Assembly (NCBI RefSeq): GCF_030147005.1
Contig: NZ_JASLAW010000246.1
Location: 62,001-126,000, forward strand
Origin: Pseudomonas sp.
Lineage (GTDB): Bacteria > Pseudomonadota > Gammaproteobacteria > Pseudomonadales > Pseudomonadaceae
Direction: 5' to 3'
DNA length: 64,000 bases
A program made the translations under genes and the position numbers. This document shows, piece by piece, positions 25,829 through 34,802 of this stretch. Within the stretch, counting starts at the first letter, position 1. Each line of letters begins with the position of its first letter. The notes below the pieces were generated by a model. It was not told the DNA's origin. It worked only from the letters and a program-made list of their open reading frames with translations, and searched no databases.

Positions 25829-27595
25829 TTACCGCACCCGTGTTCGACTCTGCACCGCCAGGTCCAATGCCTTTTGCATATCCAACCGAGCCGAGCGGCC
25901 GACATCTTTATTGTTGAGCTGGTAATTGCGCTCCGACGGCAGGATCGGTGCGGTAAGGTCCTGGGCGTCGCTGCTTTCAAAATCGTGGTTATCGCCGATG
26001 GCCATGGCACTGCGGCGCAACAGCATGCGCAGCTGTTCGGGCTGCAGTTTCGGGTTGATCGACAGCATCGCCGCCAGCAGGCCCGCGACCATTGGCGTGG
26101 CGTAGGAGGTGCCGCAATGCACGGCGCCTTCCTCGTCGGCGTTGGGCGTGGATGCGTGGGCACAGGCGGCGGCGGTGATGTCGACGCGCATGTCCACGTT
26201 CGAGGAACTGCGCGTGAGGGCGTAGGCCGGGTCATCCACAGCGACGCCGTCGCGCTCGTTACGCTGGTGCCCGCCCACCACCAACAATTGCTCGGTGATG
26301 AACGAGGAAGGCAGGCGGTACTCGTCGCTGCCAGAGAAGGCCGAGCCGTTACCGGCCGAGTTCACCACGATCACGTCGGGGTGCTCCTTGCGCAGCCACA
26401 GAAAGAACTCTTCAAGCAATTCTTCGTAGCCGTTCATGGCTATTCCCGAGCGCACCAGCGAGTCGACGTCATTGCCGTTGACGTCCTTGGTGCCGACGCG
26501 ATGAATGCCCCAGCTCCAGTTGAGCACGCGTACCCCGTCTTCCACGAGGTTGACTGATGCGGCGATGTTTGCGGTAATTCCGGCATCGGAGTTGCGGTCG
26601 ACAATCACGTCGAAGCCGCCGCTGGCGTTGCCCAGCCCTCGCAAAAAGCCCGTGTTGCCGCCGTTGTTCCAGCGTGCCGCGAGGATGCCGGCAACGGTGG
26701 TGCCATGGCCGCCCGCCGCACCGGTGTCGCGCGCGTAGACGCAGGTGCGCCCAGGTGCGCAGGCGCCCAGGTAGTCGGCGAAATCCGCCGTGTCGAAATC
26801 CACGCCGCGCTCGATCAAACCGATGCGCACCGGTTGCGGCACAATCGGCGTGTGTTGGCCCGGGATGCGCCGCTGGTAATAGGCCACTGCGTCGAGAAAG
26901 CGGTTGGCGGCCCACTCATCGGAGTCGGGCGACGGCTTCTTCGGCGCTTCGTGGCGAGGGGCGGTTTGCTCGGCTTCTTCGGCGGCGGATTCTTCGATCA
27001 CCACGGCGTCCACGGCGGTTTCACTGCCCAGGCGCAGCACCAAAGCGTCGCGCTGCATCAGGTCGGTGGCCGGCAGGCGCAGTTGAAAAACGTTCAGCGG
27101 CGCGATACTGCCCACCACCGTCGCCCCGTATTTTCGCGCCAGGCGCTCGGCTTCCTGGCGGCCATCGCGGTCTTCTTCGATCAGCACGCTGACCAGATCG
27201 ACGTAGGTGGTCAGCCCGTCCATGTTCTTCGCCACTTCGCTGGGCCCTGCGGCCACCACTTGGCTGTTGCGCAGGGTCAGCCAGGCCGCGTTGCTGGTGC
27301 GCGGGCCGTCTTCGAGCCACAACGGGCCGCTCTGGTAGCGGCGGCTGTCCAGGCGCAGGCGCAGGTGGTTGCCGTCGCGCTGCACAGCGTCTTGCGGCAA
27401 TGCCTTGCCATCCAGTTTCAATTGCGCGGTGGCATCGCCCATGCCGCGCACGCTCAGGCACCAATCCTGCTGTGCGCTCTCCAGCAGGTCGCCGCAGCGT
27501 TTGAGCTGCTCCAGACGCAGGGGCTCCTGGGAGGCGACCGCCGTGCCGGCAGCCAGGGTGAACAGCATCGCGAGGGCAGCATTATTCAGGGGCAT
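25829..27595 (-). CDS. S8 (subtilisin-like) serine peptidase, altered triad
   Basis: 588 residues with a signal peptide (about 1-21, cut after AVA), a ~230-residue N-terminal region with a propeptide-like portion, then a subtilisin domain from about 250. His297 (GGHGTTVAG) and Ser497 (GTSYATPMVAG) are in place, and the oxyanion Asn is in VVNSAGNGSAF. At the usual Asp position the sequence reads LIERGVDFD, so Glu262 replaces Asp, 35 residues before His. Start 27595 was chosen for its AAGGAA site and signal peptide. It is divergent from an MFS gene. Activity may be reduced or absent. Confidence 0.8.
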   Translation of the reverse strand: MPLNNAALAMLFTLAAGTAVASQEPLRLEQLKRCGDLLESAQQDWCLSVRGMGDATAQLKLDGKALPQDAVQRDGNHLRLRLDSRRYQSGPLWLEDGPRTSNAAWLTLRNSQVVAAGPSEVAKNMDGLTTYVDLVSVLIEEDRDGRQEAERLARKYGATVVGSIAPLNVFQLRLPATDLMQRDALVLRLGSETAVDAVVIEESAAEEAEQTAPRHEAPKKPSPDSDEWAANRFLDAVAYYQRRIPGQHTPIVPQPVRIGLIERGVDFDTADFADYLGACAPGRTCVYARDTGAAGGHGTTVAGILAARWNNGGNTGFLRGLGNASGGFDVIVDRNSDAGITANIAASVNLVEDGVRVLNWSWGIHRVGTKDVNGNDVDSLVRSGIAMNGYEELLEEFFLWLRKEHPDVIVVNSAGNGSAFSGSDEYRLPSSFITEQLLVVGGHQRNERDGVAVDDPAYALTRSSSNVDMRVDITAAACAHASTPNADEEGAVHCGTSYATPMVAGLLAAMLSINPKLQPEQLRMLLRRSAMAIGDNHDFESSDAQDLTAPILPSERNYQLNNKDVGRSARLDMQKALDLAVQSRTRVR

Positions 27596-27710
27596 CAGGG
27601 GTTCCTTGCCGTGGCCTGATAGTGCGACTGCGCCAACCGCCCTTTCGTTCAGCGCGACAAGGTTGAACTCCCTTTCAAAAGGCCCACTCCTAACTGATGA
27701 GGCACTGCAC

Positions 27711-29180
27711 GTGACGGATGTGACAATGACCCAACCACACTCAAACACCCCAGGCGCGCTGTTCGAAACCGACCTGCCCGCGCGCCTGGACCGCTTGCCC
27801 TGGGGCCGCTTCCACACCTTGCTGGTGTTCGCCCTGGGTATCACCTGGTTGCTCGACGGCCTGGAGGTGACTCTGGCCGGCTCGGTGTCCGGTGCGCTGA
27901 AAAGCAGCGCCGGCCTGAACCTCAGCAACTTCGACATTGGCCTGGCCGGTGGCGTGTACATCGCCGGCGCCGTACTCGGTGCGCTGCTGTTCGGCTGGCT
28001 CACCGACCGCCTGGGGCGACGCAAACTGTTCTTCATCACCCTGTGGCTCTACGTTGGCGCCACGGCGGCCACGGCGTTTTCCTTTAACCTGGAAACCTTT
28101 CTGCTGTTCCGTTTCCTCACCGGCATGGGCATCGGCGGTGAATACACCGCGATCAACTCGACCATCCAGGAGTTCACCCCGGCGCGCTATCGCGGCTGGG
28201 TCGACCTGACTATCAACGGCACCTTCTGGCTGGGCGCCGCCCTCGGTGCCGGTGGCGCCATCGTGCTGCTCGACCCGAACGTCGTCGGCGGCGACCTCGG
28301 CTGGCGCCTGTGCTTCGGCATCGGTGCCGCCCTGGGCCTGATCATTCTGGTGATGCGCTTATGGCTCCCGGAAAGCCCGCGCTGGTTGCTGATTCACGGC
28401 CAGCACGCCGAAGCGCGGCGTATTGTCGAAGGCATCGAAGCGCGCCTGCGCGAACAAGGCCATGCGCTTGCGCCCGTCACCAGCCCACCCCTGCGCCTGC
28501 ACGCGCGCGACCACACGCCACTGGCGGAAATCTTCCACACCCTGTTCGTCAGCTTCCGCCGTCGTGCCTTGGTCGGCATGACCTTGCTCACCGCTCAGGC
28601 GTTCTTTTACAACGCGATTTTCTTCACCTACGCGCTGGTCCTCACCGACTTCTACCAGGTACCCGCCGAACAGGTCGGCTGGTACATCTTGCCGCTCGCC
28701 CTCGGCAACTTCTGCGGGCCGCTGCTGCTCGGGCGCCTGTTCGACGTGATCGGCCGACGCGTGATGATCAGCTTTACCTATGCGACCTCCGGCGTGTTGC
28801 TGGCGCTCAGTGGCTACGCGTTCCAGCAAGGCTGGTTCGACGTAACCCAGCAAGCCGTGGCGTGGATGGTGATTTTCTTCTTTGCGTCGGCTGCGGCGAG
28901 CTCGGCCTACCTGACCGTGGCGGAGACTTTCCCATTGGAGATACGCGCGCTGGCGATTGCGGTGTTTTACGCGTTCGGCACTGGGTTGGGCGGGATCATC
29001 GGGCCGACCCTGTTTGGCGAGTTGATCCAGACGCAACAACGCGGCAGTCTGTTGATCGGCTACCTGATCGGCGCGGCGCTGATGCTCATCGCCGCGGTGG
29101 TGCAGGCGATCTGGGGCGTGGCGGCCGAACGCAAGGCCCTGGAGCGGGTGGCGCGGCCGTTGTCGCAGGCGGTTGAGTGA
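27711..29180 (+). CDS. MFS transporter, sugar-porter-like
   Basis: About 489 residues, 12 transmembrane helices. Sugar-porter motifs are visible: GWLTDRLGRRKLFF between helices 2 and 3, RFLTGMGIGGEYTAIN, and LPESPRWLLIHGQ before the central loop. The GTG at 27711 has GATGAGG eight bases before it; an ATG at 27726 is the alternative start. The branch also includes aromatic-acid and niacin transporters, so the substrate is open. It is divergent from the S8 peptidase gene. Confidence 0.8.
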   Translation: MTDVTMTQPHSNTPGALFETDLPARLDRLPWGRFHTLLVFALGITWLLDGLEVTLAGSVSGALKSSAGLNLSNFDIGLAGGVYIAGAVLGALLFGWLTDRLGRRKLFFITLWLYVGATAATAFSFNLETFLLFRFLTGMGIGGEYTAINSTIQEFTPARYRGWVDLTINGTFWLGAALGAGGAIVLLDPNVVGGDLGWRLCFGIGAALGLIILVMRLWLPESPRWLLIHGQHAEARRIVEGIEARLREQGHALAPVTSPPLRLHARDHTPLAEIFHTLFVSFRRRALVGMTLLTAQAFFYNAIFFTYALVLTDFYQVPAEQVGWYILPLALGNFCGPLLLGRLFDVIGRRVMISFTYATSGVLLALSGYAFQQGWFDVTQQAVAWMVIFFFASAAASSAYLTVAETFPLEIRALAIAVFYAFGTGLGGIIGPTLFGELIQTQQRGSLLIGYLIGAALMLIAAVVQAIWGVAAERKALERVARPLSQAVE

Positions 29181-29288
29181 GGGGATGCAGGCGGTTCATC
29201 GGCAGTTGCTTACAACTGTTAACTGTTTGCGCGGGTTATTCGATTTAGGCTTGGCTACGTGAACCCCATCTGCACAGAGCGCATCCCC

Positions 29289-30020
29289 ATGAACCTTCGC
29301 GTCATCGCTGCCGCCTTTCTCGTTTTCACTGCCGCCCAGGCGCACGCCGCCACGCCGATTACCCATGTGGCGATCTATCGAGGCCCGGCAGGTTGTGCTG
29401 ATTGTTCGCAAAACGTCAAAGCGGCGCTGCAGCGCCTGGACCCGCGTTACCAGATTGATCTTGTCGGTGCCGATGAACCGGTCGACATCACCCCGCAAAC
29501 CCTCGCACGCTATGACCTCTACGTACAACCGGGAGGCGGCCAGGACATCCCCGCCGCGCTGGACAGCCTGGGCGACGCACGCGCCGATGCCATCCGCGAC
29601 TACGTCGCCCAAGGCGGGCGCTACCTGGGGTTGTGCATGGGCGCTTACCTGGCCGATGACAACAACCTCGGCTTGATTTCCCAGGAACTCGACAGCGAAG
29701 CGGGCCGGCCAGGGTTCGAAGTGAGCGGCATCGACGACGCCGCAGTGCGCGTCATTTGGGACGGCAAGCCGGACAGCGTGTTCTATCAGGATGGCCCGTA
29801 CTTTCCCAAAGCCACTTCGACTTCCGCGTATACAACCCTGGCGACTTACCAGAACGGCGACGTGGCGGCCGCGCGTTACACCTATAAAAAGGGCGTGGTG
29901 GTACTCAGCGGTCCCCATCCGGAAGCCGGGCAGGCGTGGTTCGAGGACGCTGACATCCCACTGGACAAGATGCCGCGTGCAGACTTATTCGGCGCGCTGA
30001 TGCGCAGCGTGCAGGAGTAA
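29289..30020 (+). CDS. Exported BPL_N / glutamine-amidotransferase-like protein
   Basis: 243 residues with a signal peptide (about 1-21, ending AQAHA). The rest resembles the N-terminal domain of fungal biotin-protein ligase (BPL_N), a class I glutamine-amidotransferase fold. The nucleophile elbow reads YLGLCMGAYLAD, and a late GPHPEAG supplies the His region. It has no biotin-ligase catalytic domain. Function in the periplasm is unknown. Monocistronic by spacing. Confidence 0.7.
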   Translation: MNLRVIAAAFLVFTAAQAHAATPITHVAIYRGPAGCADCSQNVKAALQRLDPRYQIDLVGADEPVDITPQTLARYDLYVQPGGGQDIPAALDSLGDARADAIRDYVAQGGRYLGLCMGAYLADDNNLGLISQELDSEAGRPGFEVSGIDDAAVRVIWDGKPDSVFYQDGPYFPKATSTSAYTTLATYQNGDVAAARYTYKKGVVVLSGPHPEAGQAWFEDADIPLDKMPRADLFGALMRSVQE

Positions 30021-30060
30021 GGCCTAAGGCCTAAGGCCAGCGCCGCTTGCGGGCCCGAGT
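30021..30060. repeat. Short GGCCTAA direct repeat
   Basis: AAGGCCTAAGGCCTAAGGCC directly follows the stop codon, and a further GGCCTAAAGG lies at about 30062. It is a small tandem repeat with no assigned function. Confidence 0.4.
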
Positions 30061-30126
30061 TGGCCTAAAGGTCGCACGTTTCACGTCGATAACCTCCATG
30101 AACCCACCAATCATGGACCGATTGAA

Positions 30127-30840
30127 ATGGCACTCTCCGTCAGCGCTGCCTATCTAGCTCCCGCCAATACCCGACTCGCGCCTTCCGAGCAGAAACTCAC
30201 GCCCCAGGCACTGCCGCAGGCCGCCACGCAACCCTTGGCAAATGCCGGGCCGGCGGCGGTCTATCATCCCAGCGAAGCCGCACAAGCCGCGAGCGAACCA
30301 CCGCAGGTGATCGACACCTGGGTCGGCCGCTCCGAATCGCCGCAGTATCCTCGCTTCGTCGAGCGCTTCAACGGTGCACAGGCGGTGCTCAAAAGCGCCT
30401 TCGCCGCATTCGAATCCACCCTTGACAGCACCGCGCCCGACCTGGCCAAAACCGATTATGGTTTTACCGTCGAAGCCGATGGCCGCCTGAAAGTACTCGA
30501 CAAGGCCGGTCAGCTAAGCGACGCGACTATCAAACGGCTCACCGTACTGCTCAATGGCTCCGCTGAGCTGAAAACGGCCGCCGTGGCCTACCGCAACGCC
30601 ACCATCGACATGACCGACGCGAGCTCGCCCTGGTCCGGCAGCGTCATGGGCTACTACAGCGTGACCAACGAGAACTTCGCCAAGTCCATCGACCTGGCGC
30701 CGTTGCTCAGAACCTATGACCCGTCGGATCTGAAGGACATCAAGGACCGGTTTTTAGTTACCCAGCTGGCCTACAAAGGCGAGCGGGCCACGGAGGAGAC
30801 GGAGCAGGCGATGTTTGCACGGCGGGCAGGACAGGCGTGA
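30127..30840 (+). CDS. Uncharacterised protein
   Basis: 237 residues, no signal peptide or membrane helix. The first ~65 residues are low-complexity, rich in Ala, Pro and Gln. The middle reads YPRFVERFNGAQAVLKSAFA, then DYGFTVEADGRLKVLDKAGQ, and the C-terminus is helical and charged. A disordered N-terminus with a compact C-terminal domain is compatible with a secreted effector or structural protein, but I recognise no family. It is immediately followed by the 280-bp heptamer array. Confidence 0.6.
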   Translation: MALSVSAAYLAPANTRLAPSEQKLTPQALPQAATQPLANAGPAAVYHPSEAAQAASEPPQVIDTWVGRSESPQYPRFVERFNGAQAVLKSAFAAFESTLDSTAPDLAKTDYGFTVEADGRLKVLDKAGQLSDATIKRLTVLLNGSAELKTAAVAYRNATIDMTDASSPWSGSVMGYYSVTNENFAKSIDLAPLLRTYDPSDLKDIKDRFLVTQLAYKGERATEETEQAMFARRAGQA

Positions 30841-30854
30841 TGTTCGAACTAAAC

Positions 30855-31134
30855 GGCTAACGGCTAACGGCTGACGGCTAACGGCTAACGGCTAACGGCT
30901 AACGTCTGACGGCTAACGGCTAACGGCTAACGGCTAACGGCTAACGTCTGACGGCTAACGGCTAACGGCTGACGGCTAACGTCTAACGGCTGACGGCTGA
31001 CGGCTAACGGCTGACGGCTGACGGCTGACGGCTGACGGCAAACGTCTAACGGCTGACGGCTGACGGCTAACGTCTGACTGCTGACTGCTGACTGCTGACT
31101 GCTGACTGCTGACTGCTAACGGCTGACTGCTAAC
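30855..31134. repeat. Tandem heptanucleotide array, 40 exact units
   Basis: Forty consecutive 7-bp units (280 bp) with no insertions or deletions. Variants are GGCTAAC, GGCTGAC, GTCTGAC, GTCTAAC, TGCTGAC, TGCTAAC and one GGCAAAC. TAAC-type units dominate the left end and TGCTGAC the right end, which indicates directional spreading of variants. Nearly every unit holds TAA or TGA, and since 7 is not a multiple of 3 all three plus frames are closed repeatedly, so it is not coding. Seven-base units without spacers exclude CRISPR. Confidence 0.95.
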
Positions 31135-31285
31135 GGCGCAATGGCTCGTGTGAGGCTGAGCGAAAGTGGGCAGGTATTTACATACTTTTGGCGCAAAGCA
31201 GCCCCTTTCTTTGCCAGCTGGTCTACCATGCCCATCCCGGCAGTGGTGCTATGCGCTACCGTTCATTTTCTTAAAGGTACCGCCA

Positions 31286-31519
31286 ATGTCCATCGATCAA
31301 ATTTCCCTGCCCAAAGGCATCGGCCCCCACGCCGCCAAACTCCTCGACGCCATCACCGGCGCTTCCACCCATGAAGAGCTCAACCGTGCCGGCGGCAAAG
31401 CCGAGGGTTTCGTGTTGGGACTGGAGTCCACCAAGGCCATCAAAAGCCAGATCGCCGAGTCGTTGTACGTGGCTTACGATGATGCGGCGAGCCATCGTGC
31501 CAGCGAGTTAAAGGGCTGA
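31286..31519 (+). CDS. Uncharacterised 77-residue protein
   Basis: 77 residues beginning MSIDQISLPKGIGPHAAKLL, helical and acidic overall, no motif recognised. AAAGGTA lies before the ATG. Its 3' part (31437-31486) has a diverged partial copy at 52613-52663. The gene sits between the heptamer array and a hairpin terminator, so it is probably monocistronic. Confidence 0.65.
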   Translation: MSIDQISLPKGIGPHAAKLLDAITGASTHEELNRAGGKAEGFVLGLESTKAIKSQIAESLYVAYDDAASHRASELKG

Positions 31520-31528
31520 AGGGCAGTC

Positions 31529-31564
31529 GGCCCTGATGCGGTTTGGGTTTTCGTCATCAGGGCC
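31529..31564. terminator. Hairpin after the 77-residue ORF
   Basis: Perfect 10-bp inverted repeat GGCCCTGATG / CATCAGGGCC (31529-31538:31555-31564), loop 16 bases, just after the stop codon and before the end of the convergent DUF1963 gene. Likely bidirectional. Confidence 0.6.
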
Positions 31565-31595
31565 GGGCCCGCTACTAATAAGCTCGTTCCAAGCC

Positions 31596-32291
31596 TCAGT
31601 AAAAATCGTAATAAAGCGCCCATTCCCCAGTCTCGACGTGCTTCCAGAACATCAGGCTCCCGTTGTCGACCACATTCAGATTGATCTTCGCGTCCGACGA
31701 AATCTGGAAGACAAACTCGAAACCTTCACCCGGGTCCACCCCTGACTGGCAAAACGACGGATAGCCGCCGATTTTGTGCTCGTAAGTGTGGGTGACCAGG
31801 TCGTAGTAGCTCTGTATCTCGCCCGCGCGTTGCAGTTCGAGAATTGCCTGTTCAACGTCAGCCGGCACACCACCGCCATCCCACAGCGGAAAATCCTCCG
31901 GCACCGCCTGCGCTTTCAGCGCGAAAGCCTTGAGAAACGACCCCTCCACCGGCAGCACTTTGCGCACCAATACATCCTGCGGCCCGTATTCGCGGATCAC
32001 CCAGTTATCGCCCATGGGCTCCAAATACTCGGGAAACGGGTTGGAAATAAACACCGTCAACACGCGCACCCCTGCCAGCAACGGGCTGGTGAAGGGCAGG
32101 GCGGGCAGGTAGAACTGGGCATAGGGAAGCAACGGCTGCCCGGCCTGATTGACGGGCACGCCTTCATCGGGGCGGAACAGGAAGACGTTGCCTAGCCAGC
32201 TTTCTTCGTCGGTACCGAGAGGGCGGAAGCCCCCGGCTGTGAATTTAAGGGCAGGGCGGGCGAGGCATTGTTTGATTTGGTGGAGGTCCAT
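31596..32291 (-). CDS. DUF1963 (YwqG-like) protein
   Basis: 231 residues matching the DUF1963/YwqG type: FRPLGTDEESWLGNVFLFRP near the start, LLPYAQFYLPALPF, and the terminal HKIGGYPSFCQSG...ISSDAKINLNVVDNGSLMFW. The family is widespread, cytosolic and of unknown biochemical role, often found in polymorphic-toxin immunity contexts. No toxin gene is adjacent here. Confidence 0.75.
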   Translation of the reverse strand: MDLHQIKQCLARPALKFTAGGFRPLGTDEESWLGNVFLFRPDEGVPVNQAGQPLLPYAQFYLPALPFTSPLLAGVRVLTVFISNPFPEYLEPMGDNWVIREYGPQDVLVRKVLPVEGSFLKAFALKAQAVPEDFPLWDGGGVPADVEQAILELQRAGEIQSYYDLVTHTYEHKIGGYPSFCQSGVDPGEGFEFVFQISSDAKINLNVVDNGSLMFWKHVETGEWALYYDFY

Positions 32292-32426
32292 GGAGAAAGG
32301 CGTCCTTTGCTGTCAGGTGTTAGCGCTGCGGGTGAGCTGGGTGCTGTGTTTTGCCAGCGTCCATCTGCTTGGCCTCTGACCTGACAGTGCATGAATTGTT
32401 GTAATTAGCTATCCATTGGTAAACCT

Positions 32427-32529
32427 GTGGCGAGGAGCTTGCTCGCGCTGGACTGTGTAGCAGCCGCGTTCTCTTTGAGCAAGAACAGGGGCCGCTTCGC
32501 GTCCCAGCGGGAGCAAGCGCCCTCGCCAC
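32427..32529. repeat. REP doublet (inverted pair)
   Basis: GTGGCGAGGAGCTTGCTCGC at the left is inverted as GGGAGCAAGCGCCCTCGCCAC at the right, with about 50 bases between. Same REP family as 11094-11183. It lies between the DUF1963 start and the chemoreceptor end. Confidence 0.8.
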
Positions 32530-32555
32530 AATAAATCGCGCCTCCTATTGACCGA

Positions 32556-34178
32556 CTAGGCGCTCAGGCGTGCCGTTACTTCATTCAACTGTCCAGACAA
32601 CCCGTGAAGGTTGTGGCTTGCCGCTTCGGTGCGCTGCACATTGTCCAGGTTGGTGCTGGCAATCGCGGTGATTTCGGTGAGGTTGCGCGAGATATCTTCG
32701 GCCACAGAGGTTTGCTCTTCGGCGGCAGTGGCAATCTGCCGGTTCATGTCGCGAATGGCTTCCACGGCATGGGTGATGCGCTCCAGCATGGCGCCGGCCT
32801 GATTCACTTGCGCGACACTTTCTTCACTGCGCGTCTGGCCGCTTTCAATCGCCTTGGCCGCTTCCTCCGCGCCGGTTTGCACTGTCTGGATGATCTGGTT
32901 GATCTCGATGATCGATGTCGCCGTACGCTGAGCCAGGCTGCGCACTTCGTCGGCCACTACGGCAAAACCGCGTCCTGCGTCACCTGCACGGGCCGCTTCG
33001 ATCGCCGCATTCAGTGCCAACAAATTCGTCTGCTCGGCGATGCCGCGAATGACCTCCAGCACCTTGCTGATGCGGCCGCTGTCGGTTTCCAGACGACGAA
33101 TGACGCTGGCGGTGTTGACGATCTCGCCACGCATTTGGGTGATGGTGTGAATGGTGTTGCTCATGACTTTTTCGCCCTGCTGCGCGGACTGGTCGGCATC
33201 ATCGGCCGCCCGTGCGGCATCGGCCGCGTGACGCGCCACTTCCTGGGCGGTGGCGGACATTTCGTTCATTGCCGTGGCCACTTGATCGGTACGGTTGAAC
33301 TGCTCGTTGGTGCCGCTGGCTATGAGGCCGGCGATGGCGCTCAACTCGCCACTGGCGCTGTCCAGGTCATTGGCGCTGCGCTGCAGGCGGTTGAAGGTTT
33401 CGGCGAGAAAGTCGCGCAGGGTGTTGGCGGCCATGGCCAGTTTGCCTAATTCGTCTTTGCGGGAGCTGGCCACGCGTTCGGCAAATTTGCCTCGGCTCAG
33501 TTGCTCCACGTAGTCGATCAGCTTGCGGATGGGGTCAACCAGGTTGCGGTTGATCAGCCAAAGGCTCAACAGGCCGATCAACAGCCCGGAGGCGAGCATC
33601 ACGACAGTCCCCAACATCACCGTGCGCTCGGCTGCAGCGTTGATCAGCATCGATTGCTCGGTGCCCTGCTTGCGCAGTTCGCTGACCAGTTCGCTCATCT
33701 GATCGCTGGTGGCGCGGTCCACACCTTTGACGGCGGCGTCACCTGCGGCGGGGTCCGCCCCGGCGGCAATATAAGCATCGCGACCTTTCTGGTAACCGCT
33801 GCCCAACTGACGGTGTTCGTCACGCAGGCGTTCGATGCGGCTCTTGAGTTGGCTGTCCAGGCCTTTCTGGCTGGCCAGTTCGCCGAGAATGCCCTGTACG
33901 TCGCGCTGACGGTCTTCGAATTGCTTCCAGTATTTATCCAGGTCGGCCGGCTGCTTGCCTCGTAGCAATACGTTTTTCCACTCCTGAACCTGCACCTTGA
34001 ATTGCAAGTTGGCCTCATCGATCAACTGCGAAGTACGCAGCGGACCTTCGATCAAGTTGGCGTAGTTATGCACGCCGTTGGACAGGAAATGGAAGCAGGC
34101 CAAGGCAATCAGCAACATCGCCAACAGGCTGCCGCTCAGCAGCGTAAGGATTTGGGCTCTCAGGGATTTTTGAAGCAT
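32556..34178 (-). CDS. Methyl-accepting chemotaxis protein
   Basis: 540 residues. Transmembrane helix 1 is at about 8-30. A periplasmic four-helix-bundle-like domain (about 35-183) follows, then helix 2 (about 184-208, VVMLASGLLIGLLSLWLINR). HAMP is at about 209-262. The signalling domain has GIAEQTNLLALNAAIEAARA near 380. Start 34178 (MLQKSLRAQILTLL) was preferred to the longer frame because it opens directly into the membrane helix. Ligand unknown. Confidence 0.9.
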   Translation of the reverse strand: MLQKSLRAQILTLLSGSLLAMLLIALACFHFLSNGVHNYANLIEGPLRTSQLIDEANLQFKVQVQEWKNVLLRGKQPADLDKYWKQFEDRQRDVQGILGELASQKGLDSQLKSRIERLRDEHRQLGSGYQKGRDAYIAAGADPAAGDAAVKGVDRATSDQMSELVSELRKQGTEQSMLINAAAERTVMLGTVVMLASGLLIGLLSLWLINRNLVDPIRKLIDYVEQLSRGKFAERVASSRKDELGKLAMAANTLRDFLAETFNRLQRSANDLDSASGELSAIAGLIASGTNEQFNRTDQVATAMNEMSATAQEVARHAADAARAADDADQSAQQGEKVMSNTIHTITQMRGEIVNTASVIRRLETDSGRISKVLEVIRGIAEQTNLLALNAAIEAARAGDAGRGFAVVADEVRSLAQRTATSIIEINQIIQTVQTGAEEAAKAIESGQTRSEESVAQVNQAGAMLERITHAVEAIRDMNRQIATAAEEQTSVAEDISRNLTEITAIASTNLDNVQRTEAASHNLHGLSGQLNEVTARLSA

Positions 34179-34802
34179 CGAATAATACTCATGACAGGTT
34201 CGAGGTACGCCTGGTTGGGCGTGAAAGACGTCCAAACTTCCCTGTCTGCAGTCCCGGTTGGCGGCCGCAGCCGCGCCAGCTATTACCCCTGTCATCGGCG
34301 TGCCAGAGCGGTTCTTGAGCGGAGGTCGACCAGCGGTTCTGAAGATTTTTGTTGTTTTTCCTTTGGAGATCTCTTATGGGGCGAAGTTGAGATGAAGGGC
34401 GGGTTTCGGCCGATTCTGTTGAAAAAGTCGGTCTGTCCAAAGCGCTCGAATATTGATGGATGAAAACACCTCTTTTGCACGCTGCTACGCGAAATCAGCT
34501 CATCAACCTTCTGCGCAAAACTCAGATTTCAATCTCAGGCGCGTACTTTCTGCCGTGGAATTCGAAGCCGACTTTTTCAACAGAATCGGCCAGAAGCCGC
34601 CGGTCGAGTCAGGCGGCTTCCGACCCAAAGCGACCCTCACGGAGGGCAGGAATCGGTCAGAATAGGCCTAACGTATCGCTGTTTAGTTCACATTCGAAAA
34701 CCCGAGACTGAATTTTTTCAACCGAAGAACTACCAAACTTCGTGATTGCCTTGGCCAGCACAGTAGCTGTAACTTCGATCCTCAGTCAGCGAGGATATAT
34801 TT
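34179..34802. other. Non-coding region with 24-bp perfect inverted repeat
   Basis: This 0.6-kb gap has no convincing gene. GGCCGATTCTGTTGAAAAAG TCGG at 34408-34431 is repeated exactly in inverse at 34568-34591, with 136 bases between. A further stem GAAGCCGCC/GGCGGCTTC follows at about 34594-34621. The layout resembles a small non-autonomous element or insertion-sequence scar. The short open frames crossing it look like shadows. Confidence 0.6.

Noticed and set aside
30855..31134. CRISPR array
   Set aside because: Units are 7 bp and contiguous with no spacers, and no cas genes are present.
31596..32291. DUF1963 protein as immunity to a neighbouring toxin
   Set aside because: No toxin gene is adjacent, so the association known from other loci cannot be applied here.
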